Positions 1 to 12,699 are shown, counted from the first letter of the stretch. The stretch is 64,000 bases of DNA from Mesocentrotus franciscanus (GCA_037976565.1 CP137672.1:38042672-38106671), one strand, 5' to 3'. Notes: generated from the sequence alone by a model not told the origin. Made by a program: numbers and translations.

Positions 1-128
1 GTCGGGCAATTTGTGCTGTTTGTTTCAAATACTTATGATTAAACGTGTTGTACATAGTTCATGTAAGGTCGGATTCAATTTAGACATACAAAGTTGATAT
101 ATTTGTATACATAAAAAACATAAATGCT

Positions 129-159
129 AGAGAGAGCGAGAGAGTGGGAAAGAAAGAAA

Positions 160-205
<46 letters not shown>

Positions 206-259
206 AGAGAGAGAGAGATACAGAGAGAGAGAGAGAGAGAGAGGGAAGAAAGAGTGGGA
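129..259. repeat. (GA)n microsatellite
   Basis: An almost pure GA tract, with scattered A or C interruptions, occupies most of this interval on the plus strand. A G9 run follows at about 291-299 and a short CT-rich stretch at about 370-405. The minus-strand open frame across it encodes only serine/leucine runs and is an artefact of the CT composition. Confidence 0.95.
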
Positions 260-405
260 GAGGTTGATACTCTGAAATGATGTTGCTTTGGGGGGGGGGC
301 GCTTGAGTATTGAGTTTTTGCTCTTATCTCGGATTTCTTGATGTCCATGATTTAAACAAAAATAATATTCGCGTTTCTCTCTCTCTACTCTACTCTCCCT
401 CTGTC

Positions 406-3400
406 TGAAGACTCAAATATTAATCTGAGCTGCGCTCTATGTATTTTTAATGTATATTCAAAATTAGATGGTTATTCAATTACGTAAATATACAAAATTG
501 GTGATTTTCCCAGCCAAATTCTTTACTCAAATACTTTCGAGCTTATCTTGCTTATTGAAATTGGAAATGAAAATTTTTGATGGGATTTCTTTTTCCAACT
601 TTCTACCTCGAAATATTTAAACATGGGCATGCAGGTGATCTATCTTCAAGCTGTATGACAGCTGCCAGTCTTACTCGTCCAAACCACACGGCGCTGTAAG
701 AAAGATGAGAGAAAATCAAACTCCATTTATACCACAAATTGCCCAGTGGCATATCGAAATCATTCTTCTCTCATTTTCTTACGCGATCGAGGCCCCTCTC
801 AATCTCCACAATTGACGACTTAGTTAAATAATGCGACTACGCGCTGCCAGATGTGAGATGGAAACGAAGATATATTATAGGGATGTCTCGCTTGTCTCAT
901 CCCGATGCTTGGTTCTGAGTTTCCTCCATCTAATTGTATTGTGGTGTTTTCTTGATTACCATGAGATGGGATTTTCGATTGGCCTGCCTTCACTACCCTA
1001 CTATGGGTGAGGATCGAACTCCACTCCCAATGGATGATGGGAAGGTAGAGGTGGAGAAGATAAGGACATGATGGAAGAAGGAATTGTAGAGATGAAGAAA
1101 AGAAGGAGGAAAGCTAGACGGTCCAAGCAAAAACAGAACAAGAAGGGAGACATGGAGATATGGGGGACAAGGGAAAGGATATATCCAGATTATTAAAGCA
1201 AGCTAGAGAGAGAAAGAGGGACTATCTGTTGGGGATATAAATGTTGTACAATTTATTCTCCATATGTATAAACAAAAATATTTGGCACATTATCAGCGAG
1301 AGAGAAACCAAGCATTGATAGGCCGAAGAATGGAGAAAGAGATAGATAAGAAATATGTCATAACAATATTGAACAAACTTGAACGTGCCCATATCTGACG
1401 CGACGTGTCCATTTCCCTCACCCCCATGATTAGAAATGAGCATTAACCTAGAAATAATGAAGCGAGAATTATCAGTAACCAACTACACATGGATGCAGAA
1501 AAGAAAACGAATTACCAACAGACTTAAAGTCATGTATTAGATGTACTAGATATCAGCCCTTGGACTAGTAAAGTTAGCTTCTAACCTAATTAATATGGAT
1601 AGGGCCTAATCAAAACAGATATCGGCGTAAATTAGAATAAGAATACTGTGATAATTTCTATCTAATAAAAAGACAGGAATTTGTATAACTTATTACTTTA
1701 AAAAAAGAATTTGATAAGTAATGTTGAGTTCTGAATTAGAATTTTGATTTGAATTCTGTTCAGAGAAATGGAATCCCGATGTTCCATTTATTATTTTGTT
1801 GGCCAAAGAAAATTGAAAGAATAAGAAAGGTAAAAACAAGGGTGGATTGTCGCTAATAATTCCAATTTAAATTCAGTATATCTTCAATTGCCATGGCTAC
1901 AAGAGGTAATTATACAGTGCAAAACATAAAATTAATTGTAATAGGCACGATAGAAAATATCATTATTGGTTTGGCACATCAAATATATCAGTATAACAAA
2001 ACATAATGTGTATTAGGATGAAACAACATTGTAATAAGTGCCCCTGTTATAGGCTTTTATTATGGACGATTACGTTTAGAAATTTATTTTTGGCCAAGTT
2101 GGAGAGGGACTATTTAAAACACTTTACTATTTGAAATAACTTGGCATGACCGAACGATATAGAAATGAAAAATGTATAACAGGACACAATACCCAAGTCG
2201 CACCAACGAAGTGACTCCAAACCGACTGATGACAGACACAGTCTCAGTTGATCTGGTATTGGTCTCATTAGTAAGACTGGGGTATGAGATTAGGCTTGAC
2301 TTCTAGCTGACTTCAAGCAAGAATGAATACATGAACATGTTATTTGCGCTTCAGTGAAAATGATGAGTCATCTAGAATCAAATTTATTTTGTTTTTTCGG
2401 TACGTTCGTGGGTACATTTCAAAATATGTCGACACATATGACCATTTCTCAGCACACAAACACTACCTTAGTTTGTGGGGGGGGGAGAAGGGGAGTTCAA
2501 TGCATTTTACTTCAAAGTCTCCCTCTCCCCTTTATCGTCCCCTCATTGTCCCTTCAAACTCTCGTTAGTGAAGAATAGTGCCAATCATTTCAGTATTTCT
2601 AATAGACATCTTTTAATATCTTGAATAAAAACTGACAAGATCATAAACGTAAACAAATTTTCTTATCCAAACTTCCAAGAAACCAAGAGAGACATTTTTA
2701 AATGATCGCTCCAAATAAAAAATGAGAAAGATGTAGTAATATTGCCGAAGGTTATGCAAACTTTTCTGTGTTGTTTTTGTGATCGCCGACTACATGAATG
2801 CAAAAGATTAAGGGTACACTTGCTACATTTTGATCACAGGAGCCAAAATGTGGTTGATACTTGTTCAAGACATATCTTCAAATCAGTCCAATAGTATCGT
2901 ATGTCCACTAAGCATACCTTCATATCTTAGTCTAAGCAAAAGTAATTATCTCCAATTTTGAGAGCGAAGTTTAAGATAGAAAAACAGAGATTGAAAATTG
3001 AAGCTGAAATTGCTAGCCATTAGCAGATTAGTTTGCACTTTTCGGCGAAAAAAATAAATAAATCGAATTTGTTCGCTCCCAAAGTTTGATTGATGACATT
3101 CTGAAGATTAATGTGAACATTTTGACGGATATCATAGCTGTCAGTGTAGGCCAAAGCAATGACTTTAAAAATTGTGTGATTTATTTCATTTTAAAGATTT
3201 CTATCAAACAAAAACCAAGCCGAATGCAAGAATTGATAAGAAATTATAAAGAAATGATAAAGGGTAGAATGACACGGTGACGAATTTGAGTTTAACAACC
3301 TACCGAAAGTTTGAATTTCGACGCAATATCGTGACAATAATAGTTTAAGTACAAGATTCGAAATTATAATAAAGGACGTTGTCAAGTTTATGACAAAACT

Positions 3401-4560
3401 GTTTTCAGCCTGTGATGTAAGGTATTGGCCGAGATAATGGCTTCTTATTTTTATCATCACATATCTAGTTTTTAATGTGTGGATATTCAGTGTTTCAATT
3501 TTGAGGGTGGTTTAAGTTAGTGGAACTTAACGAAAGTTTTCATTTGAATTTAAATGGTAACCTTATTTGATTGTATAGTTGCATGCCAATTAGCTACACG
3601 ATGGTGTATGGGCAGCTGACTGTTGTTTAAGCATTGAACTCATTGAGAATAGTGCGGTGATTTCTGTACTGCGTTCTTAAATAAAGAATTATATTGTCTC
3701 TCTATTTTATGTCGCAATGGACGATCGCAATCGGCTGGAGTAGTTTGTTTCAACTTCAAAACTTGAAACTGGTTGACAGTTGTTCAGGATGATATCTAAA
3801 GCCCCTGTGAGTCGGTAACAATGACAAGATGTATGCACTCTCATCGACCTCACAGGTCAATGCTCGCTTGGTTTTGTTTCACTCAAAAGCCAGGAAAGTG
3901 CAAAGTATTGTCTAATTTGCGAAGAGCCGTCTTTCTCCATCTACAAATCCAGCAAAACAGAAGCGATTTTTATTCTCTTTATCTTTGAAAGACGCTCGAT
4001 ACCAAATTGGGCGCGTCAAGATAACGACATACGCGTCCGTCTCTCGACCAATCTTCAAATCGTCTGAGCAAAATAAACCGGTCGCCATTATTTCAATTTG
4101 GAGCAGAGTTTCGATATCAGTAATAGGAAAATTTGCTTTGTCAGTTTTTGTTTTAGCTGCTAGCGATGACGATTCCCCTTCTTGAAGCCTTGATTCGGAG
4201 AGAGGGGGCTTGTGTTTGCGATGAGTTTTAATGAACTCTCATTGATCAAACTTGTTGCAAAGGTCAAGAGAACCTTTTCATTCGTAGTCTTCTTTTTCTG
4301 CTCTCTCGTGTTTTCTTGTCAACATGTTAAATTCCTTCAACTTTTGTTTGATTTAGAGTCTCAAAATCATTAATAACGTCTATGTGAAGCCAGAAGGGCT
4401 CCAAACTCATAGACCTTAACACAAAGTCTTTTAAACGCCGTTCTGGCTCAAAACAGGCGATATTTTTGTTTTTCTTCACATGCATGACATGAATGTCTGA
4501 TAAATTTGTGACCCGACATTTTTTTCTGGTAACAATTGTTCCGGGCATTATTTCGGCAAA
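406..4560. other. No gene recognised; A+T-rich unique-looking DNA
   Basis: I see no supported exon, RNA gene or complete mobile element here. Open frames are under 90 codons, overlap in several frames and show no recognisable motif. A G-run lies near 2469-2480. A B-box-like word occurs on the minus strand at 1011-1020, but no A box sits at tRNA spacing from it, so it is not called a SINE. Confidence 0.6.
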
Positions 4561-4566
4561 ACTATA

Positions 4567-4672
4567 GCGTTAGGGTTAGGGTGTCAGATGTATTTTTGGC
4601 TAGGTTCATAGAGTGAGGGTTAAGGTGTCAGATGTATTTTGGCTAGGTTCATAGAGTTAGGTGTAGTGTTAG
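4567..4672 (+). repeat. Two-copy 44-bp tandem repeat with telomere-like TTAGGG units
   Basis: Two adjacent copies share GTGTCAGATGTATTT followed by TTGGCTAGGTTCATAGAGT. The shared word GTGTCA starts at 4581 and again at 4625, giving a period of 44. The first copy begins with two consecutive TTAGGG-type hexamers and the second with GAGGGTTAAGG, a decayed version; a further GTTAGG follows. TTAGGG is the usual animal telomere repeat, so this may be a tiny interstitial telomeric relic, but two units can also arise by chance. Confidence 0.7.
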
Positions 4673-4979
4673 TTCCAGGACTGAAGTTAGATGTAGGATA
4701 CATGTTTCATGTAGGATATTGAAAGTGGAGGATTATTGTTGTCATGGTTATAGGAGTATAATGTATAATTCGTACAACCGATACAACCACACTAATCACC
4801 ATCATATTCTAATATATTTATCCAGCATTATCGCGATTATTGACCCTACCATCAAAACCATCGCTATGACAAAATCTTCGTTGACGAAAAATTCAAAATT
4901 CCAATACCAGCATTATTCTTGGCCAATTTCTCAACTCCACCACCAATGCCAATGCCACCATCAGCATGAACAACAATAT

Positions 4980-5027
4980 CTTTATCATCATCATCATCAT
5001 CACCACCACCACCACCACTATTATCGT
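4980..5027. repeat. CAT/CAC trinucleotide tract
   Basis: A run of CAT triplets passes into CAC triplets on the plus strand. It produces histidine runs in one plus frame and glycine/aspartate runs on the minus strand, which explains the open frames overlapping it. It lies just upstream of the decayed 32-bp repeats. Confidence 0.85.
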
Positions 5028-5109
5028 CATTTACAATGACCACATTTGAGTACTCTGTCAGCATGATCAGTTGATATGAGTCACAATATGATTATGATCA
5101 TTATCATGG

Positions 5110-5292
5110 TCGTTGTTATCACGCCCGTTTTATCGTCAACGTTGACGATGTGGCGTTTTTACCATCTTCGCCGTCGACGATGAGCCACATTCTTGCCGTC
5201 ATTCAGGTTGACGATGTGATGTTTCTACCATTGTCCTCGTTTACAATGTAATGTTCGTAGTATGGTCATGGTTGATAATGTGACGTTTCGGG
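5110..5292. repeat. Decayed ~32-bp palindromic repeats, left flank of the 64-bp array
   Basis: Several diverged units of roughly 30-35 bp follow one another. Each contains a CGTC...GTTGACGATGTG...TTTCTACC pattern. The best preserved core is the perfect 18-bp palindrome ATCGTCAACGTTGACGAT at 5132-5149. The same words (CATCGTC, TTGACGATGT, TTCCTA) recur at matching places in both halves of the 64-bp unit to the right. I infer that these are relics of the ancestral monomer. Confidence 0.75.
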
Positions 5293-7672
5293 CTGACGAT
5301 GTCACATCCCTACCATCGTCATCGTTGATGCTATGTCGTTCCTATAACGTCCACGTTTGACGATGTCACATTCTACCATCGTCATCGTTGATGCTATGTC
5401 GTTCCTATAACGTCCACATTTGACAATGTCACATTCACACCATCGTCATCGTTGATGCTATCGTTCCTATAACGTCCACATTTGACAATGTCACATTCAT
5501 ACCATCGTCATCGTTGATGCTATGTCGTTCCTATAACGTCCACATTTGACAATGTCACATTCATACCATCGTCATCGTTGATGCTATGTCGTTCCTATAA
5601 CGTCCACATTTGACAATGTCACATTCACACCATCGTCATCGTTGATGCTATGTCGTTCCTATAACGTCCACATTTGACAATGTCACATTCATACCATCGT
5701 CATCGTTGATGCTATGTCGTTCCTATAACGTCCACATTTGACAATGTCACATTCACACCATCGTCATCGTTGATGCTATGTCGTTCCTATAACGTCCACA
5801 TTTGACAATGTCACATTCACACCATCGTCATCGTTGATGCTATGTCGTTCCTATAACGTCCACATTTGACAATGTCACATTCATACCATCGTCATCGTTG
5901 ATGCTATGTCGTTCCTATAACGTCCACATTTGACAATGTCACATTCATACCATCGTCATCGTTGATGCTATGTCGTTCCTATAACGTCCACATTTGACAA
6001 TGTCACATTCACACCATCGTCATCGTTGATGCTATATCGTTCCTATAACGTCCACATTTGACAATGTCACATTCACACCATCGTCATCGTTGATGCTATG
6101 TCGTTCCTATAACGTCCACATTTGACAATGTCACATTCACACCATCGTCATCGTTGATGCTATGTCGTTCCTATAACGTCCACATTTGACAATGTCACAT
6201 TCATACCATCGTCATCGTTGATGCTATGTCGTTCCTATAACGTCCACATTTGACAATGTCACATTCACACCATCGTCATCGTTGATGCTATGTCGTTCCT
6301 ATAACGTCCACATTTGACAATGTCACATTCACACCATCGTCATCGTTGATGCTATGTCGTTCCTATAACGTCCACATTTGACAATGTCACATTCACACCA
6401 TCGTCATCGTTGATGCTATGTCGTTCCTATAACGTCCACATTTGACAATGTCACATTCATACCATCGTCATCGTTGATGCTATGTCGTTCCTATAACGTC
6501 CACATTTGACAATGTCACATTCACACCATCGTCATCGTTGATGCTATGTCGTTCCTATAACGTCCACATTTGACAATGTCACATTCACACCATCGTCATC
6601 GTTGATGCTATGTCGTTCCTATAACGTCCACATTTGACAATGTCACATTCATGCCATCGTCATCGTTGATGCTATGTCGTTCCTATAACGTCCACATTTG
6701 ACAATGTCACATTCACACCATCGTCATCGTTGATGCTATGTCGTTCCTATAACGTCCACATTTGACAATGTCACATTCATACCATCGTCATCGTTGATGC
6801 TATGTCGTTCCTATAACGTCCACATTTGACAATGTCACATTCACACCATCGTCATCGTTGATGCTATGTCGTTCCTATAACGTCCACATTTGACAATGTC
6901 ACATTCACACCATCGTCATCGTTGATGCTATGTCGTTCCTATAACGTCCACATTTGACAATGTCACATTCACACCATCGTCATCGTTGATGCTATCGTTC
7001 CTATAACGTCCACATTTGATAATGTCACATTCATACCATCGTCATCGTTGATGCTATGTCGTTCCTATAACGTCCACATTTGACAATGTCACATTCACAC
7101 CATCGTCATCGTTGATGCTATGTCGTTCCTATAACGTCCACATTTGACAATGTCACATTCACACCATCGTCATCGTTGATGCTATCGTTCCTATAACGTC
7201 CACATTTTTAATGTCACATTCATACCATCGTCATCGTTGATGCTATGTCGTTCCTATAACGTCCACATTTGACAATGTCACATTCACACCATCGTCATCG
7301 TTGATGCTATGTCGTTCCTATAACGTCCACATTTGACAATGTCACATTCACACCATCGTCATCGTTGATGCTATGTCGTTCCTATAACGTCCACATTTGA
7401 CAATGTCACATTCACACCATCGTCATCGTTGATGCTATGTCGTTCCTATAACGTCCACATTTGACAATGTCACTTTCACACCATCGTCATCGTTGATGCT
7501 ATGTCGTTCCTATAACGTCCACATTTGACAATGTCACATTCATACCATCGTCATCGTTGATGCTATCGTTCCTATAACGTCCACATTTGATAATGTCACA
7601 TTCATACCATCGTCATCGTTGATGCTATGTCGTTCCTACAAACGTCTACGTTTGACGATGTGACGTTCTAAT
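5293..7672. repeat. 64-bp minisatellite array, about 35 highly similar copies plus diverged ends
   Basis: The unit contains CCATCGTCATCGTTGATG, then CTATGTCGTTCCTATAACG, then TCCACATTTGACAATGTCAC. The period is exactly 64: TCGTTCCTATAACG starts at 5461 and again at 5525. Copies are almost identical. The main variable site is C or T in the word CATTCA(C/T)ACC, with T in 13 of 35 copies. Four junctions are 2 bp short (TGCTATCGTT instead of TGCTATGTCGTT). Rare variants are TTTGATAATG (two copies), CACATTTTTAATG, CACTTTC and CTATATCG. The first two copies (5293-5420) and the last (7630-7672) are more diverged, as expected at array edges. Stops occur in every frame, so it is not coding. TGACAATGTCA gives each unit a short near-palindrome. 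Confidence 0.97.
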
Positions 7673-7790
7673 CATCATTTAAATTGGCGGTGTGGTTTTG
7701 CTACTATCGTCCAGGTTGTCGATGACGATATTTCGTCGTTTTGAACAATCTGATGTTCCTGCATTGCCAAGTTTGAAGATGCCCATGTAT
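7673..7790. repeat. Decayed right flank of the 64-bp array
   Basis: The words ATCGTCCAGGTTGTCGATGACG and GAACAATCTGATGTTCCTGC keep the spacing of the ~32-bp ancestral unit but are heavily diverged. Together with 5110-5292 this brackets the homogeneous array with old copies on both sides. Confidence 0.5.
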
Positions 7791-9660
7791 GTATATCTCC
7801 TTACTGATAGAATTATAATTGAAACGTCGTTTAAGATATAATTATTACTTACAGGATAAGGCTGTCTACAAGAAAATAAGATGGTTTATCTGCTTAAAGC
7901 ATGATTTAACCTTGAAATAGTTCTGTCATAATCGGGACTGAAGAAAAAAACATGTGCTGTTTGAAAAGTATTTTCCTTGTTAAGATGAGTATGATATCAA
8001 GAAAAATGACAAAGGACAACTGTAGAATTTAGTGTAGAATATGGATGTTTTCATCGATGTTACTGACATGCTTGCCCAATGCATAATTGGCCCTTGTTTG
8101 GCAATATTTTACACAAAGATACGCCATGGAAAAAAAAAATCATAAAATATTCCCCAAAAAACCTTAATCCCGTGCAATGCAGTCATTGGAAAATTATCCC
8201 AACAAGCTACATCAAAATGTCTAAACATGGAGTTGTAATGTTGTAAGGTGTCAAAGGTTATCAAAACAATTTATGCTGTCTTGTTGAAGAGATACATTGC
8301 AATACAGAGAAATCGAAGAAATGAAAAGAATAAACACAAATGTGTATTTTCATGAAATTCTTCTCTCGTTCTTTGTCCTCATTTTCCCTTCAAGTATTTA
8401 AATAACTCAGTAAACTGGCAATCTTAATTAAATTTCATACTTGATCCGCATATAGTAGACTTATCTCATACAGACTATAGATTCCTTGTATTTGTTTAGC
8501 ATTTTTATCATGATTATGAGCGCTTTTACTTATATTTTTGTATCAGTATTATTAATATAAGGTAGTAGTATTGTCACTTAAGTACAAAGTACTGATTTCC
8601 TCAAAATTATAAACAGTCAGCATTCCCATGTTTTTCTTTTGGATTATAGCTTTTCATTTAGACTACTCACTGATTAAATAAAACGAATAAATATGAATAA
8701 TTGAATAAATAAAAATAAAGTCATCTTCATACCATCATGGTCATGCTAAAATAGAAATTTGTTGTTACTTTCTCTGCCTTAATAATTGTGAAAGAAAAAA
8801 TAATACGAGTCATTGTCGAATTTTTAAATTGCCTAAAAGATCAAATATGAGGAGAGCTTGAGACTTCGAAGATTGAAGATGTACAAACGGTTATATTTTG
8901 ACATCCTTTTAGTCAGAGGCCTTAAACTTTACTTGCCCAAAAATGGAATTTCCGTGTATCGGACGTTTTCTACTTCAAATGTGCCCTCATTCTAATACAT
9001 TGGAATAGTCATATAGTATCTTAAAAATATGCTTGTCTGTATTATCCGAATGAGATATTATAGGTAACAGAATAAAATAAAATGTCGTGATGTTATGTAG
9101 CGTTGCCAATCGAGGGCATACCCAAGATTAAGCTCCATTATAAATCTATCAGGATTTTCTTGTCATGATGAGGAATAATTTCGAGCTTTGACGCGATGGG
9201 ATTTGAGCTGTCTCAAATTGGCAAATTGTACCCGTCAAGAAATCTCAGAAGATCACTTTCCTCCGATGCTCTACTTGTATATCCAGTAAATCTTAATTTT
9301 TGTGTGTGTTTTTGAGAAAAAGTAAATTTATTCAGAAATTGCAGGAAGAAAGTAAAGGTTGTATCCGGTCCGTTATACTTAACTGAGATTCGAGATGAAA
9401 TGTTTTGTCTCATATACTACTAACTCATCAACCTACCCCTCTAGTCATCACCTCCTTTTAAAATCCCTCAAAGAACGCCCCTCCTCAATAATAATATTGT
9501 AAAATTAGATCGTCAGAGCGTAGTGTAAGACATTTCACCTTACTTATGTGCAAAAAATCCTTCTCAAATGCAAATTTTTATCAAAATGCTTTATAATATA
9601 AAATCAAACATTTGAAATTCATATTTTACCAAATCTTTGGACAGTACCGTCTTGTTTGGT
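7791..9660. other. No gene recognised; A+T-rich DNA
   Basis: I see nothing supportable here except simple AT-rich stretches, such as the AATAA-like run near 8680-8720. Open frames are under 70 codons and resemble no known protein. Confidence 0.6.
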
Positions 9661-9671
9661 CCAGACAATGT

Positions 9672-9836
9672 GGGGGCACGGCATCATGGGGGCACGGCAT
9701 CATGGGGGCACGGCATCATGGGGGCACGGCATCATGGGGGGCACGGCATCATGGGGGCACGGCATCATGGGGGCACGGCATCATGGGGGCACGGCATCAT
9801 GGGGGCACGGCATCATGGGGGCATGGCATCATGGCG
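9672..9836 (+). repeat. 16-bp G-rich minisatellite, about 10 copies
   Basis: The unit GGGGGCACGGCATCAT repeats about ten times, with one copy carrying a sixth G and the last reading GGGGGCATGGCATCAT. Because 16 leaves remainder 1 when divided by 3, all three plus frames read the same 16-residue cycle (alternating TASWG, HGIMG and ARHHG) in different phase, and none has a stop. The three overlapping plus-strand open frames here follow from that arithmetic and are not evidence of a gene. The G5 runs recur every 16 bp. Confidence 0.95.
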
Positions 9837-9959
9837 CACGTATCTCACTAGGTGGATGAAATGCATTCTTACAAGGTCTTTTATGTTGGGAGTGTAAAGT
9901 AGCCCTGTAATGTTCGCTTTTCGCTCTCGCTTAAACATTTTTTTCTTCATTTTTGTTCT

Positions 9960-10035
9960 TTCCTTTTCCTTTTTAGGCATTTCATGGGGGCATGTTGCCC
10001 CCTTGGCCCCCCGTGGCTTCGCCCCTGCCTCTGGA
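9960..10035. mobile_element. Possible one-ended DNA-transposon relic (hAT-like terminus)
   Basis: The plus strand reads GGGGGCATGTTGCCCCC followed by CCCCCGTGGCTTCGCCCCTG. Read on the minus strand this is CAGGGGCGAAGCCACGGGG, resembling the CAGGGGCG-type ends of hAT elements and the ends of the element at 52421-53544. No partner end was found upstream, but the adjacent 16-bp repeat shares the GGGGGCA...CAT words and may be its interior. Family assignment is inference. Confidence 0.3.
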
Positions 10036-12630
10036 TAACTTCCTTAGTACCATAGTTCTGGTAGGCGATGAGTGCTTGGTTTGTGAGAGAGGTTTCGTGG
10101 ATGTCGCATGTCGTACGGGACATTGGAGTAAGGTTCTAGCTTCTAACTGCACTCATAATACATCCCAAAATACACATCCTACAGTTCTCGTTGAGAGTCG
10201 CGGAAGGGCATTAACGCCATCTAAAAGCATGCGAGGTAACGCCCTTACAGAACACTGCCATCCCTCAATATGATGTTACATAAAAACGAGTAAAGATCAT
10301 TAAGAGACCAAGACAGTGATGATACTTTTTATTATTTAAAAGTTAAAATCATCTTTTAAAACAGATTCCGAATGAACATCCCCGGAATAGATATTGGTAT
10401 TATTTTCATTTTTGTATATATATCACTTTTATTTTAAGAATGCAAAGCTACCTTTTGACGATAATCATACCATGTTAGCTTCCTCTAATATGATAATAAT
10501 AAAATGAAAATACTTGTCTGACTACGATTACTCTTTCTTGTTCAGCTCAGCCCTTTGACATGAGAGGTGAAGGAATGTTGAAATTCCACGTCAAAGCCTC
10601 ATAACTTTTTTCATTTAGACATCTTTCTAACCTTTAGAAAGGAGGAGTCAAAAAGCTGATGAGGAGAGCAAATATGTGAACTGATGAAGAAGAGTTGGAT
10701 CATGGTTGTGACATGAAAGTATGTCATATGTCAGGATGAAGAACATCTCAAACTCGAGTCCATAGACCACCCCCTCAGATAGAATCCGTGTAGTAACTAT
10801 GAAGCAGAGAGGAAAAGAACAGTTACCATTCATTACCGTCGTTAAACGATTATGTTGAAAAATAATCATAATCCGCAGGTTATTTCTTAATGTCTTCGAG
10901 AGATAAGTTGCCTAAAACTCCATATTTTGTGTAGCGACTAAATTATTTATTATTGCTACATTCCAATATATTGTGGTTGCATCGATTTGGTTTGAAATGT
11001 TATGTTTTCCTAGCAATATAGCACTTAAATACATGGACCTTTTACAGAATGTGCTAGATGTGATTAATGGGTAGGTCATTCTCAAAGAAAGATCTATTGA
11101 ATCCTGTATCCAAATGTTCGATGTTATCATTGTGAAACAAATCAGTTGAATACAGGTTCTTTGTGTAAGCGTATGAGTAACTTATACAATCAAATGCTTT
11201 ACTGTCATGTGTTTCCTTCCTTCAAACGAGTGAGAAATGTAAAGTTAATGAATTAAAGTTGTGCATTGCTAAAGAAATTGACCTAAAATGAAGGAAAAAT
11301 AGTATCCGACGTGAATTTTTTTCTTCTTAATACTATAACAAACGAACTTTGACCTCTTTCATGACAACGAAATAACCGTGTGTAGAATCGCGCTAACCGA
11401 ATTAACTCTATTTGAGATTCTTTTCCTTCAAGATTGTTAACTTATCGTTTATGAATATGCAATTTGTCTTACAGCCTAACAGCATGTTCGGTAATCTTGT
11501 TTTAGATACATGCCTACTTCCTAGATCCATACCCGTTATCAAACTCTCTCCTTTTCTTCACTGAACCGACATGATATTTATGCAGTTCTCGTTCCGTATG
11601 CCCTTTTCAGGTCATTGTGATTGTGTCTTGTTTGACTCTCTTTTTATTGATCAGATGGATACGATTGCGGCTGATCCGAGTACATCCATCAGGATGGCAT
11701 AGCGAAACCAAATACCGCCAAAGCATTTTTCTTGTATGCAGAAATCCCGCTCAGAAGCTCAGGTTTCCAGCAGAGCGTACGAGGCTGAATAAGAACCCCG
11801 ACGTTCTCCCGTACCAATGCGACGGATTTGCGATGACAGCTTACTGAATCGAACATGACCGATCACCACCGCTTATTGACTGGCAAATTCTTGGTAGAAA
11901 TGTCTTTGCGAGAGCAGACGAAAGAAAGAGGGCGAAAAAGAGCTTTTGTTGAAACTAAGAAACGCGCCTTCTGTTTACCTTCTGCACCGTCGACTAGATT
12001 TACAGGGCACGGAGAAAGGGAAAGTAACAAAAATATGCATTCTAAGTTTACATGTGGAATGTTATATTTTTGCCGTACGTGTTGCCATGAAACGGGATTC
12101 TAATATATTCGGCATGAACCCTGTTAAGACTGCATAAACACATACATGAGTATGTTTGTACGATATAATTGTTTCCATAGAAATGGAACAAGTTAATAAC
12201 GTATTTGTCATCTAGCAGTTTTTTCTTTGATCATCTCTCATTAAAATAGTTGTAACGTAATATTTAGTTATCACTGAATACAGACAAGTTATGTTATTAA
12301 CGCGGTTAGGCATTGTAAATTCTTTAAACCGCAACAGCAACACAATATATGATTGCACAGACTGTCAGCAAACAGAAAACTTACACTGATCACCTTGAAT
12401 GACACCATACTTTAAAAACAAAATGTGCCCTCAACCGATTGATTAAACAACATTACGGAAAGAAACAATTGCCATATATAGCCGTTTTATGTAACTAGCA
12501 ATCATCCGTGGAATTTTGATATTTTTGCTATATTCCGACGATTACTGTTTCCAATAGTTTCAGGTCATTTAATAATCAAATCAATGTTATAAAAAATACG
12601 TCGTTTTTTCAGTGATATGTCAACATACAG
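10036..12630. other. No gene recognised
   Basis: No RNA gene, mobile element or exon is supported. Open frames up to 93 codons (for example 9992-10273 plus, 10648-10869 minus, 11855-12103 plus) lack recognisable domains. Some spots look like splice acceptors (CCTTTTTAG near 9970, CCCTTTTCAG near 11606), but no coding continuity follows. Confidence 0.55.
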
Positions 12631-12632
12631 TC

Positions 12633-12636
<4 letters not shown>

Positions 12637-12679
<43 letters not shown>
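12637..12679. repeat. (GA)n microsatellite
   Basis: Uninterrupted GA dinucleotides, about 21 units, end in GAAAG. A C-run lies at about 12843-12855. Confidence 0.95.
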
Positions 12680-12682
<3 letters not shown>

Positions 12683-12699
12683 TATCTTCACAATAACCC

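Noticed and set aside
980..1025. Minus-strand B-box-like GAGTTCGATCCTC
   Set aside because: No A box at the required distance.
5293..7672. CRISPR-like array
   Set aside because: The 64-bp units are contiguous with no variable spacers; this is a eukaryotic minisatellite.
9612..9897. Three overlapping plus-strand frames encoding HHGGTASWG-type repeats
   Set aside because: Explained by the 16-bp minisatellite; frame-independent openness is arithmetic and not coding selection.
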